A program made the position numbers and the translations under genes. Shown here one piece after another: positions 28,245-36,500 of a DNA stretch of 64,000 nucleotides. Source of the DNA: Variovorax boronicumulans (GTDB lineage Bacteria > Pseudomonadota > Gammaproteobacteria > Burkholderiales > Burkholderiaceae_C); assembly GCF_007677875.1 (NCBI RefSeq), contig NZ_VEDO01000011.1, forward strand, positions 1 to 64,000, in the 5' to 3' direction. Each line of letters starts with the position of its first letter. The first letter of the stretch is position 1. The notes under the pieces are model-generated. The model did not search any database. It was not told where the DNA came from and was given only the letters and a program-made list of their open reading frames with translations.

Positions 28245-30340
28245 GGCAGGCCGCGCTCCACACCGGCCAGCCCTGGCCGCTGGGGGCCAGCTTCGACGGC
28301 AAGGGCGTCAACTTCGCCATCGTCTCCGAGCACGCCCAGGCCATGGAACTGTGCCTGTTCGATGCATCGGGCCAGACCGAAACCGCGCGCATCGCGTTGC
28401 CCGCCCGCAGCAACGACGTCTGGCACGGCTACCTGCCGGGCGCCCTGCCCGGCCTGGTCTACGGCCTGCGCGCGCATGGCCCGTGGCGGCCCGAGCGCGG
28501 CCACCGCTTCAACCCGTTCAAGCTGCTGCTGGACCCGTACGCGCGCGAGATCGTCGGAGACTTCACCTGGCGCGACGAGCACTTCGGCGCCGACCTGCGC
28601 CATCCGCTGCACATGGACCAGGCCGACAACGCGGCGTGGGCGCTCAAGGCCCGTGTGGTGCACGACGACCACGATTGGGCCGGCGACGAGCCGCCGCGCA
28701 CGCCGCTCGTGGACAGCGTGCTCTACGAAGTCCACGTGAAGGGCTTTTCGGCCCGCAACCCCGCCGTGCCCGAGGCGCTGCGCGGCAGCTACGCGGGCCT
28801 GGCGCACCCGGCCTCCGTCGCGCACCTGAAGCAGCTCGGCGTGACGGCCGTGAGCCTCCTGCCCGTGCACTACGCGCTGGACGAGCAGCGGCTCGTCCAC
28901 ATGGGCCTTACCAACTACTGGGGCTACAACACGCTGGGCTTCTTCTGCCCCTCGCAGCGCCTGGCCAGCAGCCAGGGCGGCGCCGCTCAGCGCGCCGAGA
29001 TCCGTGCCATGGTGGCGGCCCTGCACGCGGCCGGCATCGAGGTGCTGCTGGACGTGGTCTACAACCACACGGCCGAGACCGACGAGACCGGGCCCACGCT
29101 GTCGTTCCGGGGCCTGGACAACGCGCTGTACTACCGGCTGCCGCCCGAGCACAAAGCCTTGTACGAGAACCACACGGGCTGCGGCAACACGTTGGACATC
29201 CGCGAGCCGCGCGTGCTGCAGCTCGTGATGGACAGCCTGCGCTACTGGGTCACGCAGATGCACGTGGACGGTTTTCGCTTCGACCTCGCGCCCGTGCTGG
29301 GCCGCGGTGACGCGGGCTTCGAGCGCGGCGGCCCCTTCTTCACGGCCGTGGCGCAGGATCCGGTGCTCTCGCGCGTCAAGATGATCGCCGAGCCCTGGGA
29401 CATCGGCCCGGGCGGCTACCAGGTCGGCGGCTTTCCGCGCGGCTGGATCGAGTGGAACGACAAGTTCCGCGACAGCATGCGCGGCTTCTGGACGCAGGCC
29501 GCCGCGGGCCGCCCGGCCCCCGACCGGGGCGAGTTCGCGCTGCGCCTGTGCGGCTCCTCCGACCTGTACCAGCCGCGCAACCGCGTGCCCGGCGAATCGG
29601 TCAACTACGTGGTTTCGCACGACGGTTTCACGCTGGCCGACCTGGTGACGTACGAGCAGCGCCGCAACGAGGCCAACGGCGAGCACAACCGCGACGGCCA
29701 TGCCCACAACCTGGGCTTCAACTGCGGCGTCGAGGGCCCGAGCACCGATCCGCAGGTGCTGGCGCTGCGCGCCAAACTGCAGCGGGTGCTGCTGGCCACG
29801 GCACTGCTGGCCCAGGGCACGCCCATGCTGGCGGCCGGCGACGAGCTGGGCCACAGCCAGGGCGGCAACAACAACCCTTACTGCCAGGACAACGCCACCA
29901 CCTGGATCGATTGGGCGAAGGCCGATACCGACCTCACCGCCTTCACCGCGCGCGTGCTGGCCCTGCGGCGCCAGGCCCTGCCCTTCGGCGGCCACTGGTA
30001 CAGCGGCCTGTCGGACCCGCTGGGGCTGCACGACCTCACCTGGCTGCAGGCCGACGGCAGCCTGCTGACCGGCGCGGCCTGGCAGGACGCCGGCCAGCGC
30101 GCGCTGGGCTGCCTCATCGGCAAGCCCGGCCGCGCCAGGGCACCGCTGCTGCTGCTCGTCAACGGCAGCACGCTGGACGCCGAGTTCCTGTTGCCGGCTG
30201 GCGTCTGGCGCTGCTGGCTCGACACCACCCATCCCCAAGGCCATTCGCGCTGGTACGACCAGGGCGAGCAGGCCTACCCGTTGCCGGCGCTGAGTCTGTC
30301 CCTGCTCGCGGCAGAAGGCGCCAACATCAAGATCGATTAG
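28241..30340 (+). CDS. glgX: glycogen debranching enzyme
   Basis: GlgX hydrolyses alpha-1,6 branches left after phosphorolysis. The 699-residue GH13 enzyme starts with GTG at 28241, overlapping the glgB stop as GTGA. It has an N-terminal CBM48 domain ([20 protein letters not shown]), the [12 protein letters not shown] segment, [12 protein letters not shown] (nucleophile), [14 protein letters not shown] (acid) and [12 protein letters not shown]. Its stop codon lies directly against palindromic element A copy 2. Confidence 0.96.
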   Translation: MRQAALHTGQPWPLGASFDGKGVNFAIVSEHAQAMELCLFDASGQTETARIALPARSNDVWHGYLPGALPGLVYGLRAHGPWRPERGHRFNPFKLLLDPYAREIVGDFTWRDEHFGADLRHPLHMDQADNAAWALKARVVHDDHDWAGDEPPRTPLVDSVLYEVHVKGFSARNPAVPEALRGSYAGLAHPASVAHLKQLGVTAVSLLPVHYALDEQRLVHMGLTNYWGYNTLGFFCPSQRLASSQGGAAQRAEIRAMVAALHAAGIEVLLDVVYNHTAETDETGPTLSFRGLDNALYYRLPPEHKALYENHTGCGNTLDIREPRVLQLVMDSLRYWVTQMHVDGFRFDLAPVLGRGDAGFERGGPFFTAVAQDPVLSRVKMIAEPWDIGPGGYQVGGFPRGWIEWNDKFRDSMRGFWTQAAAGRPAPDRGEFALRLCGSSDLYQPRNRVPGESVNYVVSHDGFTLADLVTYEQRRNEANGEHNRDGHAHNLGFNCGVEGPSTDPQVLALRAKLQRVLLATALLAQGTPMLAAGDELGHSQGGNNNPYCQDNATTWIDWAKADTDLTAFTARVLALRRQALPFGGHWYSGLSDPLGLHDLTWLQADGSLLTGAAWQDAGQRALGCLIGKPGRARAPLLLLVNGSTLDAEFLLPAGVWRCWLDTTHPQGHSRWYDQGEQAYPLPALSLSLLAAEGANIKID

Positions 30341-30562
30341 AGAAGCTGTGAACGAATCCATCGCACCCCGCGCGAGGCCCAATGAGCTTTGTCAACCCCT
30401 TTGAACGACCCTCCCAGGGCCTCGCCCTTCGGGCCGGGGCGCGCCAGGCCACATGCGGGCGTTGCAGACCTTGCCCAGGCACGGGCCTGGGCGGCGGTCT
30501 GCGCCTACGCCTGCGGCCCGCCGCACCCCGTCGCGGGCGCGATCGATCCATTCACAGCTTCT
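30341..30562. repeat. palindromic intergenic element family A, copy 2
   Basis: This 222-bp element runs from the base after the glgX stop to 5 nt before the malQ ATG. Terminal inverted repeats are AGAAGCTGTGAA (30341-30352) and TTCACAGCTTCT (30551-30562), perfect over 12 bp and similar for about 15 more. The centre is a nested hairpin (GCAGACC/GGTCTGC enclosing GCCCAGGC/GCCTGGGC). It shares the CCCTTCGGGCCGG block with 19050-19265. Confidence 0.65.
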
Positions 30563-30567
30563 GAACC

Positions 30568-32070
30568 ATGCGACTGCCCCGCGCCAGCGGCATCCTGCTG
30601 CACCCCACCTCCCTGCCCGGCCCGCACGGCGCCGGCGACCTCGGCCCCGCCGCCTACCACTTCGTCGACTGGCTGGCCGCGGCCGGCCAGAAGCTCTGGC
30701 AGATCCTGCCGCTGGGCGGCGTCGGCCCTGGCAACTCGCCCTACATGAGCCCCTCGGCCTTTGCCGGCAACGTGCTGCTGGTCGATCTCGCGGCACTGGC
30801 GGACCAGGGCTGGCTGCCCGCCTCCGCGCTGGCACGGCCGCCGGCCTTCGACCCGCTGCGCATCGACTTCGCGGCCATGCTGCCCTGGCGCATGGCCCTG
30901 CTCGCACAGGCCGCCGAGGCCTTCGCCACCGGTGCCCTGCGGGCCCAGCGCGCCGCGCACGAGGCCTTCTGCGCCGAGCAGGCGGCCTGGCTGGAGGACT
31001 ACGCCCTCTTCATGGCGCTCAGCGAAGCCCACCCCGGCCTGGATTGGGCCGACTGGCCCGCGCCGCTGGCGCGCCGCGACCCCGCCGCGCTGGCCGAGGC
31101 CGCCGGCCGGCATGCCGCCCGGATCGCGTTCTGGCGCTTCGTGCAATGGCAGTTCTTCGTGCAGTGGCGCCACCTCAAGGCGTATGCGAATGCGAAGGGC
31201 GTGTCCATCGTCGGCGATGCGCCCATCTTCATCGCACCGCAAAGCGCCGAGGTCTGGGCCCGGCAGGACCTGTTCGAACTCGAACCCGGTGGCCGCCTGA
31301 GTGTGGTGGCCGGCGTGCCGCCCGACTACTTCAGCGCCACTGGCCAGCGCTGGGGCAATCCGCTGTACCGCTGGAGCGCGCACGCGGCCGAGGGCTACGC
31401 CTGGTGGACGGCCCGCATCCGCCACACCTTCGCGCTCGTGGACGTGGTGCGCATCGACCACTTCCGCGGCTTCGCCGCCCACTGGGAGATCCCGGCCAGC
31501 GAGCCCACAGCCATCCACGGCCGCTGGGTCACGGGCCCCGGCGCGGCGCTCTTCGAGGCCATCGCCGCCGCGCTGGGCCCGCTGCCCATCATCGCGGAGG
31601 ACCTCGGCATCATCACGCCCGACGTGGATGCGCTGCGCCGCGGCGCCGACCTGCCGGGCATGCGCGTGCTGCAGTTCGCCTTCGACGGCAAGGCCGAGAA
31701 CCCCTACCTGCCGCACCACTACGAGGCCGCCACCGTGGTCTACACCGGCACGCACGACAACGACACGACGCGCGGCTGGTGGGAGACGGCCAGCGCGGCC
31801 GAGCGCGTCCAGGCCGCGGCCTACATGGGCCAGGACGTGGAGCAGATGACACCCACCATCCACTGGGCGCTGATCCGCCTGGCCTGGGCCAGCGTGGCCG
31901 ACACGGCCATCGCGCCGCTGCAGGACGTGCTGGGCCTGGCCAGCGAGCACCGCATGAATTTGCCCGGCGAGGGCGAAGGCCACTGGGCGTGGCGCTTCGG
32001 CTGGGACATGGTGCGTCCCGAGCATGCCGAGCAGCTCGCCACGCTGACGCGCCTGTACGGTCGCGGTTGA
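30568..32070 (+). CDS. malQ: 4-alpha-glucanotransferase (amylomaltase)
   Basis: MalQ transfers maltodextrin segments between chains, recycling the short dextrins released by GlgX. The 500-residue GH77 enzyme starts MRLPRASGILLHPTSLPGPH and carries WQILPLGGVGPGNSPY, VVRIDHFRGFAAHWEIP (nucleophile Asp), IIAEDLGIITPDV (acid Glu) and GTHDNDTTRGWW. The start lacks a ribosome binding site because the palindromic element ends 5 nt upstream; its last bases (CAGCTTCTGAACC) take that place. It completes the glycogen gene set. Confidence 0.95.
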   Translation: MRLPRASGILLHPTSLPGPHGAGDLGPAAYHFVDWLAAAGQKLWQILPLGGVGPGNSPYMSPSAFAGNVLLVDLAALADQGWLPASALARPPAFDPLRIDFAAMLPWRMALLAQAAEAFATGALRAQRAAHEAFCAEQAAWLEDYALFMALSEAHPGLDWADWPAPLARRDPAALAEAAGRHAARIAFWRFVQWQFFVQWRHLKAYANAKGVSIVGDAPIFIAPQSAEVWARQDLFELEPGGRLSVVAGVPPDYFSATGQRWGNPLYRWSAHAAEGYAWWTARIRHTFALVDVVRIDHFRGFAAHWEIPASEPTAIHGRWVTGPGAALFEAIAAALGPLPIIAEDLGIITPDVDALRRGADLPGMRVLQFAFDGKAENPYLPHHYEAATVVYTGTHDNDTTRGWWETASAAERVQAAAYMGQDVEQMTPTIHWALIRLAWASVADTAIAPLQDVLGLASEHRMNLPGEGEGHWAWRFGWDMVRPEHAEQLATLTRLYGRG

Positions 32071-32260
32071 GGCAGCGCCTGGGATCCACACCCGGCGCAT
32101 GCCGTGGCGTCCTTCGTGAACCTGGCCGGCGCGCTGTTCGCGCTCTGGCTGGTCGGCATCGCGCAGCGGCCGGCCGACGCCGGCCGCCCCTGCAGCCACG
32201 GTGCAGGCCGATACACGGCCTGCTGGGTGTCGCCGTGGTGCTGAACAGAAGGCTGAAGCT
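32071..32260. other. short intergenic region with a possible gene remnant
   Basis: After the malQ stop, one frame could read SFVNLAGALFALWLVGIAQ, which resembles a membrane helix, but it has no start or full domain. It may be the remains of a lost membrane protein gene, or chance. Nothing else is recognisable. Confidence 0.25.
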
Positions 32261-33346
32261 TCAGGCCAGCGCGCAGGCCTTGCGCACAAGGTCGACCTGG
32301 CGCGAGCAGTCCATCTTGGCCATCAGCACCGCGATCTGTGTGCGCACGGTGCTGATCGCCACGCCCTGGCGCGCCGCGTGCTCGGTCGGCGTGAGACCGT
32401 CGGCGAGCGACGCCAGCACCCCGGCCTCGGCCGCCGTGAGCCCGAATGCCAGGCGCAGCAGCTCGGTCTGCAGCGGCTTGCGCTGGCGGTCCGGCGCGAT
32501 GCGCACGAGCACGAGGGCCTCGCTGCCGCTGTCAAAAGCCGCGGGCGCGGCGGCCAGCGCGAGCCGGTGCGCGGCACCGTCGCCAGCCGGCAGTGCCAGC
32601 GTCGGAGCATGGCCGGCAGCCGCCTGGTGCAGCGCCGCCATCCAGCTGGCCTGCAGCGCAGGATCGCGGTGCAGCAAGCGACCGTTGCGCGGCACCAGCG
32701 CCCCGTTGCGGCCGAACCAGGCCTGCGCCGCCGGACCGGGCGCATGGGCCAGGGCACCCGAACGCGTGACCAGCACAGCGGCCTCGCCGAACGCACCGAG
32801 CGCGGCCTCCACGGCGGCCAGGGCCTGGCCGGCGCGTGACCGACCGCGCGCCAGCGCCTGCCCCACGCTCTGCGTCAGTGTGCGCACGGCGCCCGAGCAC
32901 AGCACATCGCCAATGCGTTGGTCCACGCGGCTGCGTTGCACGCTGATGGCGCTCAGACGCGTGGCCGATGCCTCCGTCAGGAATGCGAGGATCTGGCGCA
33001 GGCGGTGCTTGCACATGAAGTCGGCATAGAAGACATCGCGCTGCAGGCTGGTCAGCGGATAGCACTGCGCGCTGTCGAGCCAGACGCCTGCAGCCGCACC
33101 GCGGGCCGGTGGTTTCATGATGTCGTGCGCGTGGTAGTGCTCCGCATACTCGCGCCGCGCCGCGACATCGCCGCCGCGGAACTCGAATGCCAGCAGGCCC
33201 TGCGCGCTGTCGAAGGCAAGGTAGGCGGCCGAATCGCCGCCCAGCAGCTCGCCGAGGCCGTCCAGCACCTCCGGCCACGGCGGTGCATCGCTGTCCAGGT
33301 GCCGCGACGCATCCAGCGCGCGCCGCACGACCGTTCCGACCTGCAT
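32261..33346 (-). CDS. LuxR-family transcriptional regulator
   Basis: A 361-residue regulator. The C-terminal helix-turn-helix (about residues 295-355) reads LTAAEAGVLASLADGLTPTE and QGVAISTVRTQIAVLMAKMD, a LuxR/GerE domain. The first two thirds form an uncharacterised sensory region without a receiver Asp or an autoinducer motif, containing AAYLAFDSAQGLLAFEFRGG and other PAS/GAF-like patches. GGAGG precedes the ATG at 33346. A perfect 18-bp palindrome lies about 100 bp upstream. The signal is unknown. Confidence 0.85.
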   Translation of the reverse strand: MQVGTVVRRALDASRHLDSDAPPWPEVLDGLGELLGGDSAAYLAFDSAQGLLAFEFRGGDVAARREYAEHYHAHDIMKPPARGAAAGVWLDSAQCYPLTSLQRDVFYADFMCKHRLRQILAFLTEASATRLSAISVQRSRVDQRIGDVLCSGAVRTLTQSVGQALARGRSRAGQALAAVEAALGAFGEAAVLVTRSGALAHAPGPAAQAWFGRNGALVPRNGRLLHRDPALQASWMAALHQAAAGHAPTLALPAGDGAAHRLALAAAPAAFDSGSEALVLVRIAPDRQRKPLQTELLRLAFGLTAAEAGVLASLADGLTPTEHAARQGVAISTVRTQIAVLMAKMDCSRQVDLVRKACALA

Positions 33347-33445
33347 GGCATCCCTCCCCTGCCGAGGGAAGGCCCCCACCCACCCGACGGCGCGCCCCTT
33401 GTAACCCGTTGTGGCCGCGCACGGCGCGCCCCTACGGAACCGCAT

Positions 33446-33463
33446 ATCCCCCATTTGGGGGAT
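33446..33463. promoter_or_regulatory. 18-bp perfect-arm palindrome upstream of the LuxR gene
   Basis: ATCCCCCA-TT-TGGGGGAT has 8-bp perfect arms and lies between the leftward LuxR gene and the rightward hypothetical gene. This is the usual place and size for a LuxR-type operator, so autoregulation or control of the divergent genes is likely. The rest of the 229-bp gap shows nothing else recognisable. Confidence 0.5.
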
Positions 33464-33575
33464 GTTCGAAGGGGATTCGCGGAACCCGGTGCGACTACAC
33501 CTACCATCGCGCCCGCCATGCGCCTTCGGAGTTCCTGATCCTGCCGCCGCTCTCGCATCGCCATCAGCGGCAGGC

Positions 33576-33911
33576 ATGAACGCCGCCCGCACCACACTGG
33601 GGCTGTGGCTTCTGCTGCAATTGCTGCTTGGCAGCTTGCACAGCCCCGTGGCGGCGCCGGCCCAGGGCCCGCTCACGGCCGCACAGTGTCGCGACGATGC
33701 CGCAAGGCCCGACCGCGCCGACGCGCTGGCGGAACACCCGCGCGTGCAGCGCACGCCCTCCCCGTCCGCCGACGACATGCTGGCCGGGGCCGACGTCCTG
33801 TCCCCGCATCCGGCTGTCCTGCGGGCGCAGCCCGCCGCGGCCACGTCCGGCCGCATCGGCGCGCCGGTGCACGCGGCCTACCGCGCCCGCGCGCCACCAC
33901 AGGCCGCCTGA
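33576..33911 (+). CDS. hypothetical exported protein
   Basis: A 111-residue protein with a signal-peptide-like start (LGLWLLLQLLLGSLHSPVAA, about residues 8-27) and a Pro/Ala/Arg-rich remainder with no recognised domain. It is divergent from the LuxR regulator across the palindrome at 33446-33463, so it could be a target. Weak ribosome binding site. It could be spurious, since the antisense frame is also open. Confidence 0.4.
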   Translation: MNAARTTLGLWLLLQLLLGSLHSPVAAPAQGPLTAAQCRDDAARPDRADALAEHPRVQRTPSPSADDMLAGADVLSPHPAVLRAQPAAATSGRIGAPVHAAYRARAPPQAA

Positions 33912-34023
33912 CGCGCCGCGCGCCGGCCCACAGGCCAGGACGCGCAACCCTCCCTTGATCCCATACGGCACGGGGCCGCCCGCGGGCGCGCCCCTGCCTC
34001 TTGCTTTTCCTGCTTGGACCACC

Positions 34024-34182
34024 ATGAACGCCTACACCGCCCTGCTCGGGCTCGTCGCCCTGATCCTGTTCCACGCTGCCTGGCGCGAACGCGCCCTGGG
34101 CAACCATCGCGATGCCAGGGCGCTGAACGCCTGCGGCGCCGGCCTCGGTGCACTGGCCGCCAGCTTCGGATTCGTGCTTTGA
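34024..34182 (+). CDS. small hypothetical membrane protein
   Basis: A 52-residue protein with two hydrophobic stretches (LLGLVALILFHAAW and LNACGAGLGALAASFGFVL) separated by a basic RERALGNHRDAR loop, suggesting a helical hairpin in the inner membrane. Its TGA overlaps a TTG that could start the nuclease gene. Not recognised as a known family. Confidence 0.5.
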   Translation: MNAYTALLGLVALILFHAAWRERALGNHRDARALNACGAGLGALAASFGFVL

Positions 34183-34940
34183 GGCAGCTGCTGCGTGCCG
34201 GCCTCGCTGCGACCTGGCTGGCTCTGCTGGCCCTGGCCAGCCTGCCGGCCCAGGCCGCTTTCGATGGCTGCCGCGCCCTGTTTCCGCAAGGCCACGTGCC
34301 CCAGTTGCCGCCGGGCTTCGCGCACGCGACGCGGCCGCTCTGCTTCGACCGTTTCGCCATCCTGTACTCGGCCACGAGCAAGACGCCGGTCTACGCCGTG
34401 GAACGGCTCCACCGGCGCGACTTCGACGATGCGACCCGTCGCAAGCGCGGCCGCAACCCCTTCTACGAGGAAGCCCGGCTGCCGCGCGCCGAACGCGCCA
34501 CCCTGGACGACTACCGCGCCAGGCTGCCCGGTGGCCAGCGCATGGACCGCGGCCACGTGGTGCCGGCCGGCGACATGACCGAGGCCCGGGGCTTCGCGCA
34601 GAGCTTCTCGCTGGCCAACATGGTGCCGCAGGTGCCGGCCGCCAACCAGGGCCCCTGGAACCGCATCGAGCAGGACACGCGCCGGTAAATCCGCCGCGCC
34701 AGCGGCGATGTCTACGTCATCACGGGCCCGGTGTTCGGCCCGCAACCCGCGCGCTTGGGGCCGGGCCAGGTCTGGGTGCCCGAGGCCATGTTCAAGCTGG
34801 TCTACGACGCGGTCAGCCACCGGGCCTGGGCGCACTGGCTGCCCAACAGCGCCGATGCACAGGTCCGCCCGCCGATCTCCTACGAGACGCTGACGCGCCG
34901 GATCGGTCTGCGCCTGCTGCCAGGCCCACCGCAGGACTGA
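34179..34940 (+). pseudogene. secreted DNA/RNA non-specific endonuclease interrupted by an in-frame stop
   Basis: The frame opens with TTG at 34179, giving a signal peptide (LALLALASLPAQA) and an EndoG/NucA-type nuclease with the catalytic DRGHVVPAGDM motif and the metal Asn in NMVPQVPAANQ. A TAA at 34686-34688, after QDTRR, stops it at 169 residues. The same frame continues with SGDVYVITGPVFGPQPARLG, the expected next part of the fold, to a stop at 34940. A single base change in a Tyr codon would explain this. The truncated product keeps the active site but lacks about 85 C-terminal residues. Confidence 0.75.
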
Positions 34941-35058
34941 AGCGCGCCACGGATACCGCGAACACGGTATGCCGGCGCCACATTCCCACGCCTTGCGGAT
35001 GCGCGGCGGCGGACCGGGCCACAGACTCGCGTCCATCCGCACTGCAAGGAGACCCCGG

Positions 35059-35532
35059 ATGGCCGCCCTGGAGCACCTGACCGCCCTGTCGCCCACGCTC
35101 GATGCCGTGGTCTGGCTCTACCTGACGACCAATGCCCTGCGCGTGTTCACCTACCTGCCGCAGATCCGCGCCGTCTGGCGCGACTGCGAGGGCGCGCGCA
35201 CGCTGTCGCTGCTGACCTGGGGCTCGTGGACCCTGTCCAACCTGTGCGCGCTGGCCTACGCGCTGCTGGTGGCGCGCGACCTTTCGCTGGCTGCGATCTC
35301 GGCGATCAACCTGGTCGGCTGCGGCTGCGTGACCACCATCGCTGCGCAGCGCCGGCTGCAATGGCATCGCCAGTGCAAGGATGCGCTCAGGCGTCCTGGA
35401 AGCCCTTGGCCCGGAAGGTCAGCACCAGCGTGTCACGGTGTCCACCCTGGTCCAGCGGCTGGATCGGCGTGGACTCGTGGATCACGCGGGCGTCGTCCAG
35501 GAACAGCATCGACCAGGGCTCGGTCAGCGTGA
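35059..35532 (+). CDS. PQ-loop (SemiSWEET-like) membrane protein with an overlapping tail
   Basis: The first about 105 residues form three membrane helices with the PQ-loop signature RVFTYLPQIRAVWRDCEGAR and LSLLTWGSWTLSNLCALAYA, as in small sugar-transporter-like or MtN3-type proteins. A strong AAGGAG site precedes the ATG. The frame then runs another about 50 residues, Arg/Pro/Ser-rich, into the 3' end of the converging dioxygenase gene (146-bp overlap). That tail looks like translated antisense, so the original stop was probably lost. Confidence 0.7.
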   Translation: MAALEHLTALSPTLDAVVWLYLTTNALRVFTYLPQIRAVWRDCEGARTLSLLTWGSWTLSNLCALAYALLVARDLSLAAISAINLVGCGCVTTIAAQRRLQWHRQCKDALRRPGSPWPGRSAPACHGVHPGPAAGSAWTRGSRGRRPGTASTRARSA

Positions 35533-36130
35533 AGCGCTGACCGTTCGGGCCTTCGGCCTCGAACACGCGGGTTTCGCCGCCCTTGATGCCCTGGCGGCCG
35601 ACCAGCACCACGGCCACGAAATCCACGCCGTCGCGGTGCGCCCCCTCGGGCGTGGGTCGGCCGATGCCATCGGTGGTGTCGATGCGGAACTGGTGCGCCT
35701 CCACGTACCAGCGGGCCTGCGCGTTGCCACGCAGCTGGCTGCACAAGGCGGCCAGACCGAGCACGAGCTGCCGCCAGGCCGGCTGCGCGAGGTCAGCGGC
35801 CAGCATGGGCTCGAACCAGCGCTCCATGCCGCCGTGCAGTGCGTTGTAAGCCACGGGCTGCCAGTGCGCGCGGTGTGGCACGGTCTGCAGCTGGCCGGCC
35901 TCGGCGATGAAGCTGGCATGGCGGCGGCGCCGGTAGCGGCCGCCGTCCTTGAGGTAGGCATCGGGCGGCAGGTCGGACCAGGAGGGTTCCAGCGCGCGCA
36001 GCGCAGCGGGCGCGCAGCCGGCCAGCTGGGCCACGCTGGTGGCGCCCAGCACCGCATAGCCCTGGCGGTGCACGGTGGCGAGGAGTTGCTCGGGCGGGGT
36101 CAGCGGAGGAACAAAGGAAGGCGTGGTCAT
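35387..36130 (-). CDS. 2OG-Fe(II) dioxygenase family protein
   Basis: A 247-residue protein of the bacterial 2OG-Fe dioxygenase family (PF10014 type), whose studied members hydroxylate free amino acids. The iron ligands are visible: His and Asp in EGAHRDGVDFVAV (HxD) and the distal His in DDARVIHEST, followed by an Arg-containing GGHRDTLVLTFR that would bind 2-oxoglutarate. The substrate is unknown. The ATG at 36128-36130 (MTTPSF) was chosen over an upstream in-frame ATG. Confidence 0.85.
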   Translation of the reverse strand: MTTPSFVPPLTPPEQLLATVHRQGYAVLGATSVAQLAGCAPAALRALEPSWSDLPPDAYLKDGGRYRRRRHASFIAEAGQLQTVPHRAHWQPVAYNALHGGMERWFEPMLAADLAQPAWRQLVLGLAALCSQLRGNAQARWYVEAHQFRIDTTDGIGRPTPEGAHRDGVDFVAVVLVGRQGIKGGETRVFEAEGPNGQRFTLTEPWSMLFLDDARVIHESTPIQPLDQGGHRDTLVLTFRAKGFQDA

Positions 36131-36185
36131 GCGGAAATCCAGAGCGGGCCCGCGCAGGGCCCAGGTGCGTATGGTGCCACCACGC

Positions 36186-36500
36186 TCAGGCCCGTGGCAC
36201 ACCCGGCACCAGCAGGCGCAGCCAGTGCGGCCGCCAGCTCAGCGCCATGGCCACGACAAGCGCGGCCGCCGCCAGCGCCATGACCCAGACCAGCGTGGCC
36301 ATGGAGGCATGGTCCACCGCCAGGCACAGACCCAGCGCGCACGCGAGCGCCAGCGCGCCCAGCACGCGCAACAGCGGCGCGGGCGCCTGCGTCGTGGCGC
36401 CACAGACCTGGGACCAATGCGCGTCCATCGCCAGGGCCAGCCAGCCCATGCCGGCCAGCGCGGACACCAGGGCAGCGCCCAGCAGCAAGGCATCACGCAT
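36186..36500 (-). CDS. DUF3325 membrane protein
   Basis: A 104-residue protein with three hydrophobic helices (LLLGAALVSALAGMGWLALA, a central LGALALACALGLCLAV, and VWVMALAAAALVVAMALSW). It matches the small DUF3325 proteins that accompany PepSY/PiuB-type iron-uptake genes. Its start overlaps the end of the PepSY gene by 8 nt. The role is unknown, probably accessory to ferric-siderophore handling. Confidence 0.8.
   Translation of the reverse strand: MRDALLLGAALVSALAGMGWLALAMDAHWSQVCGATTQAPAPLLRVLGALALACALGLCLAVDHASMATLVWVMALAAAALVVAMALSWRPHWLRLLVPGVPRA

Noticed and set aside
33564-34025. 153-codon minus-strand gene opposite the exported hypothetical
   Set aside because: Gly/Arg/Ala-rich with no hydrophobic or domain pattern; the plus strand has a signal-peptide-like start.
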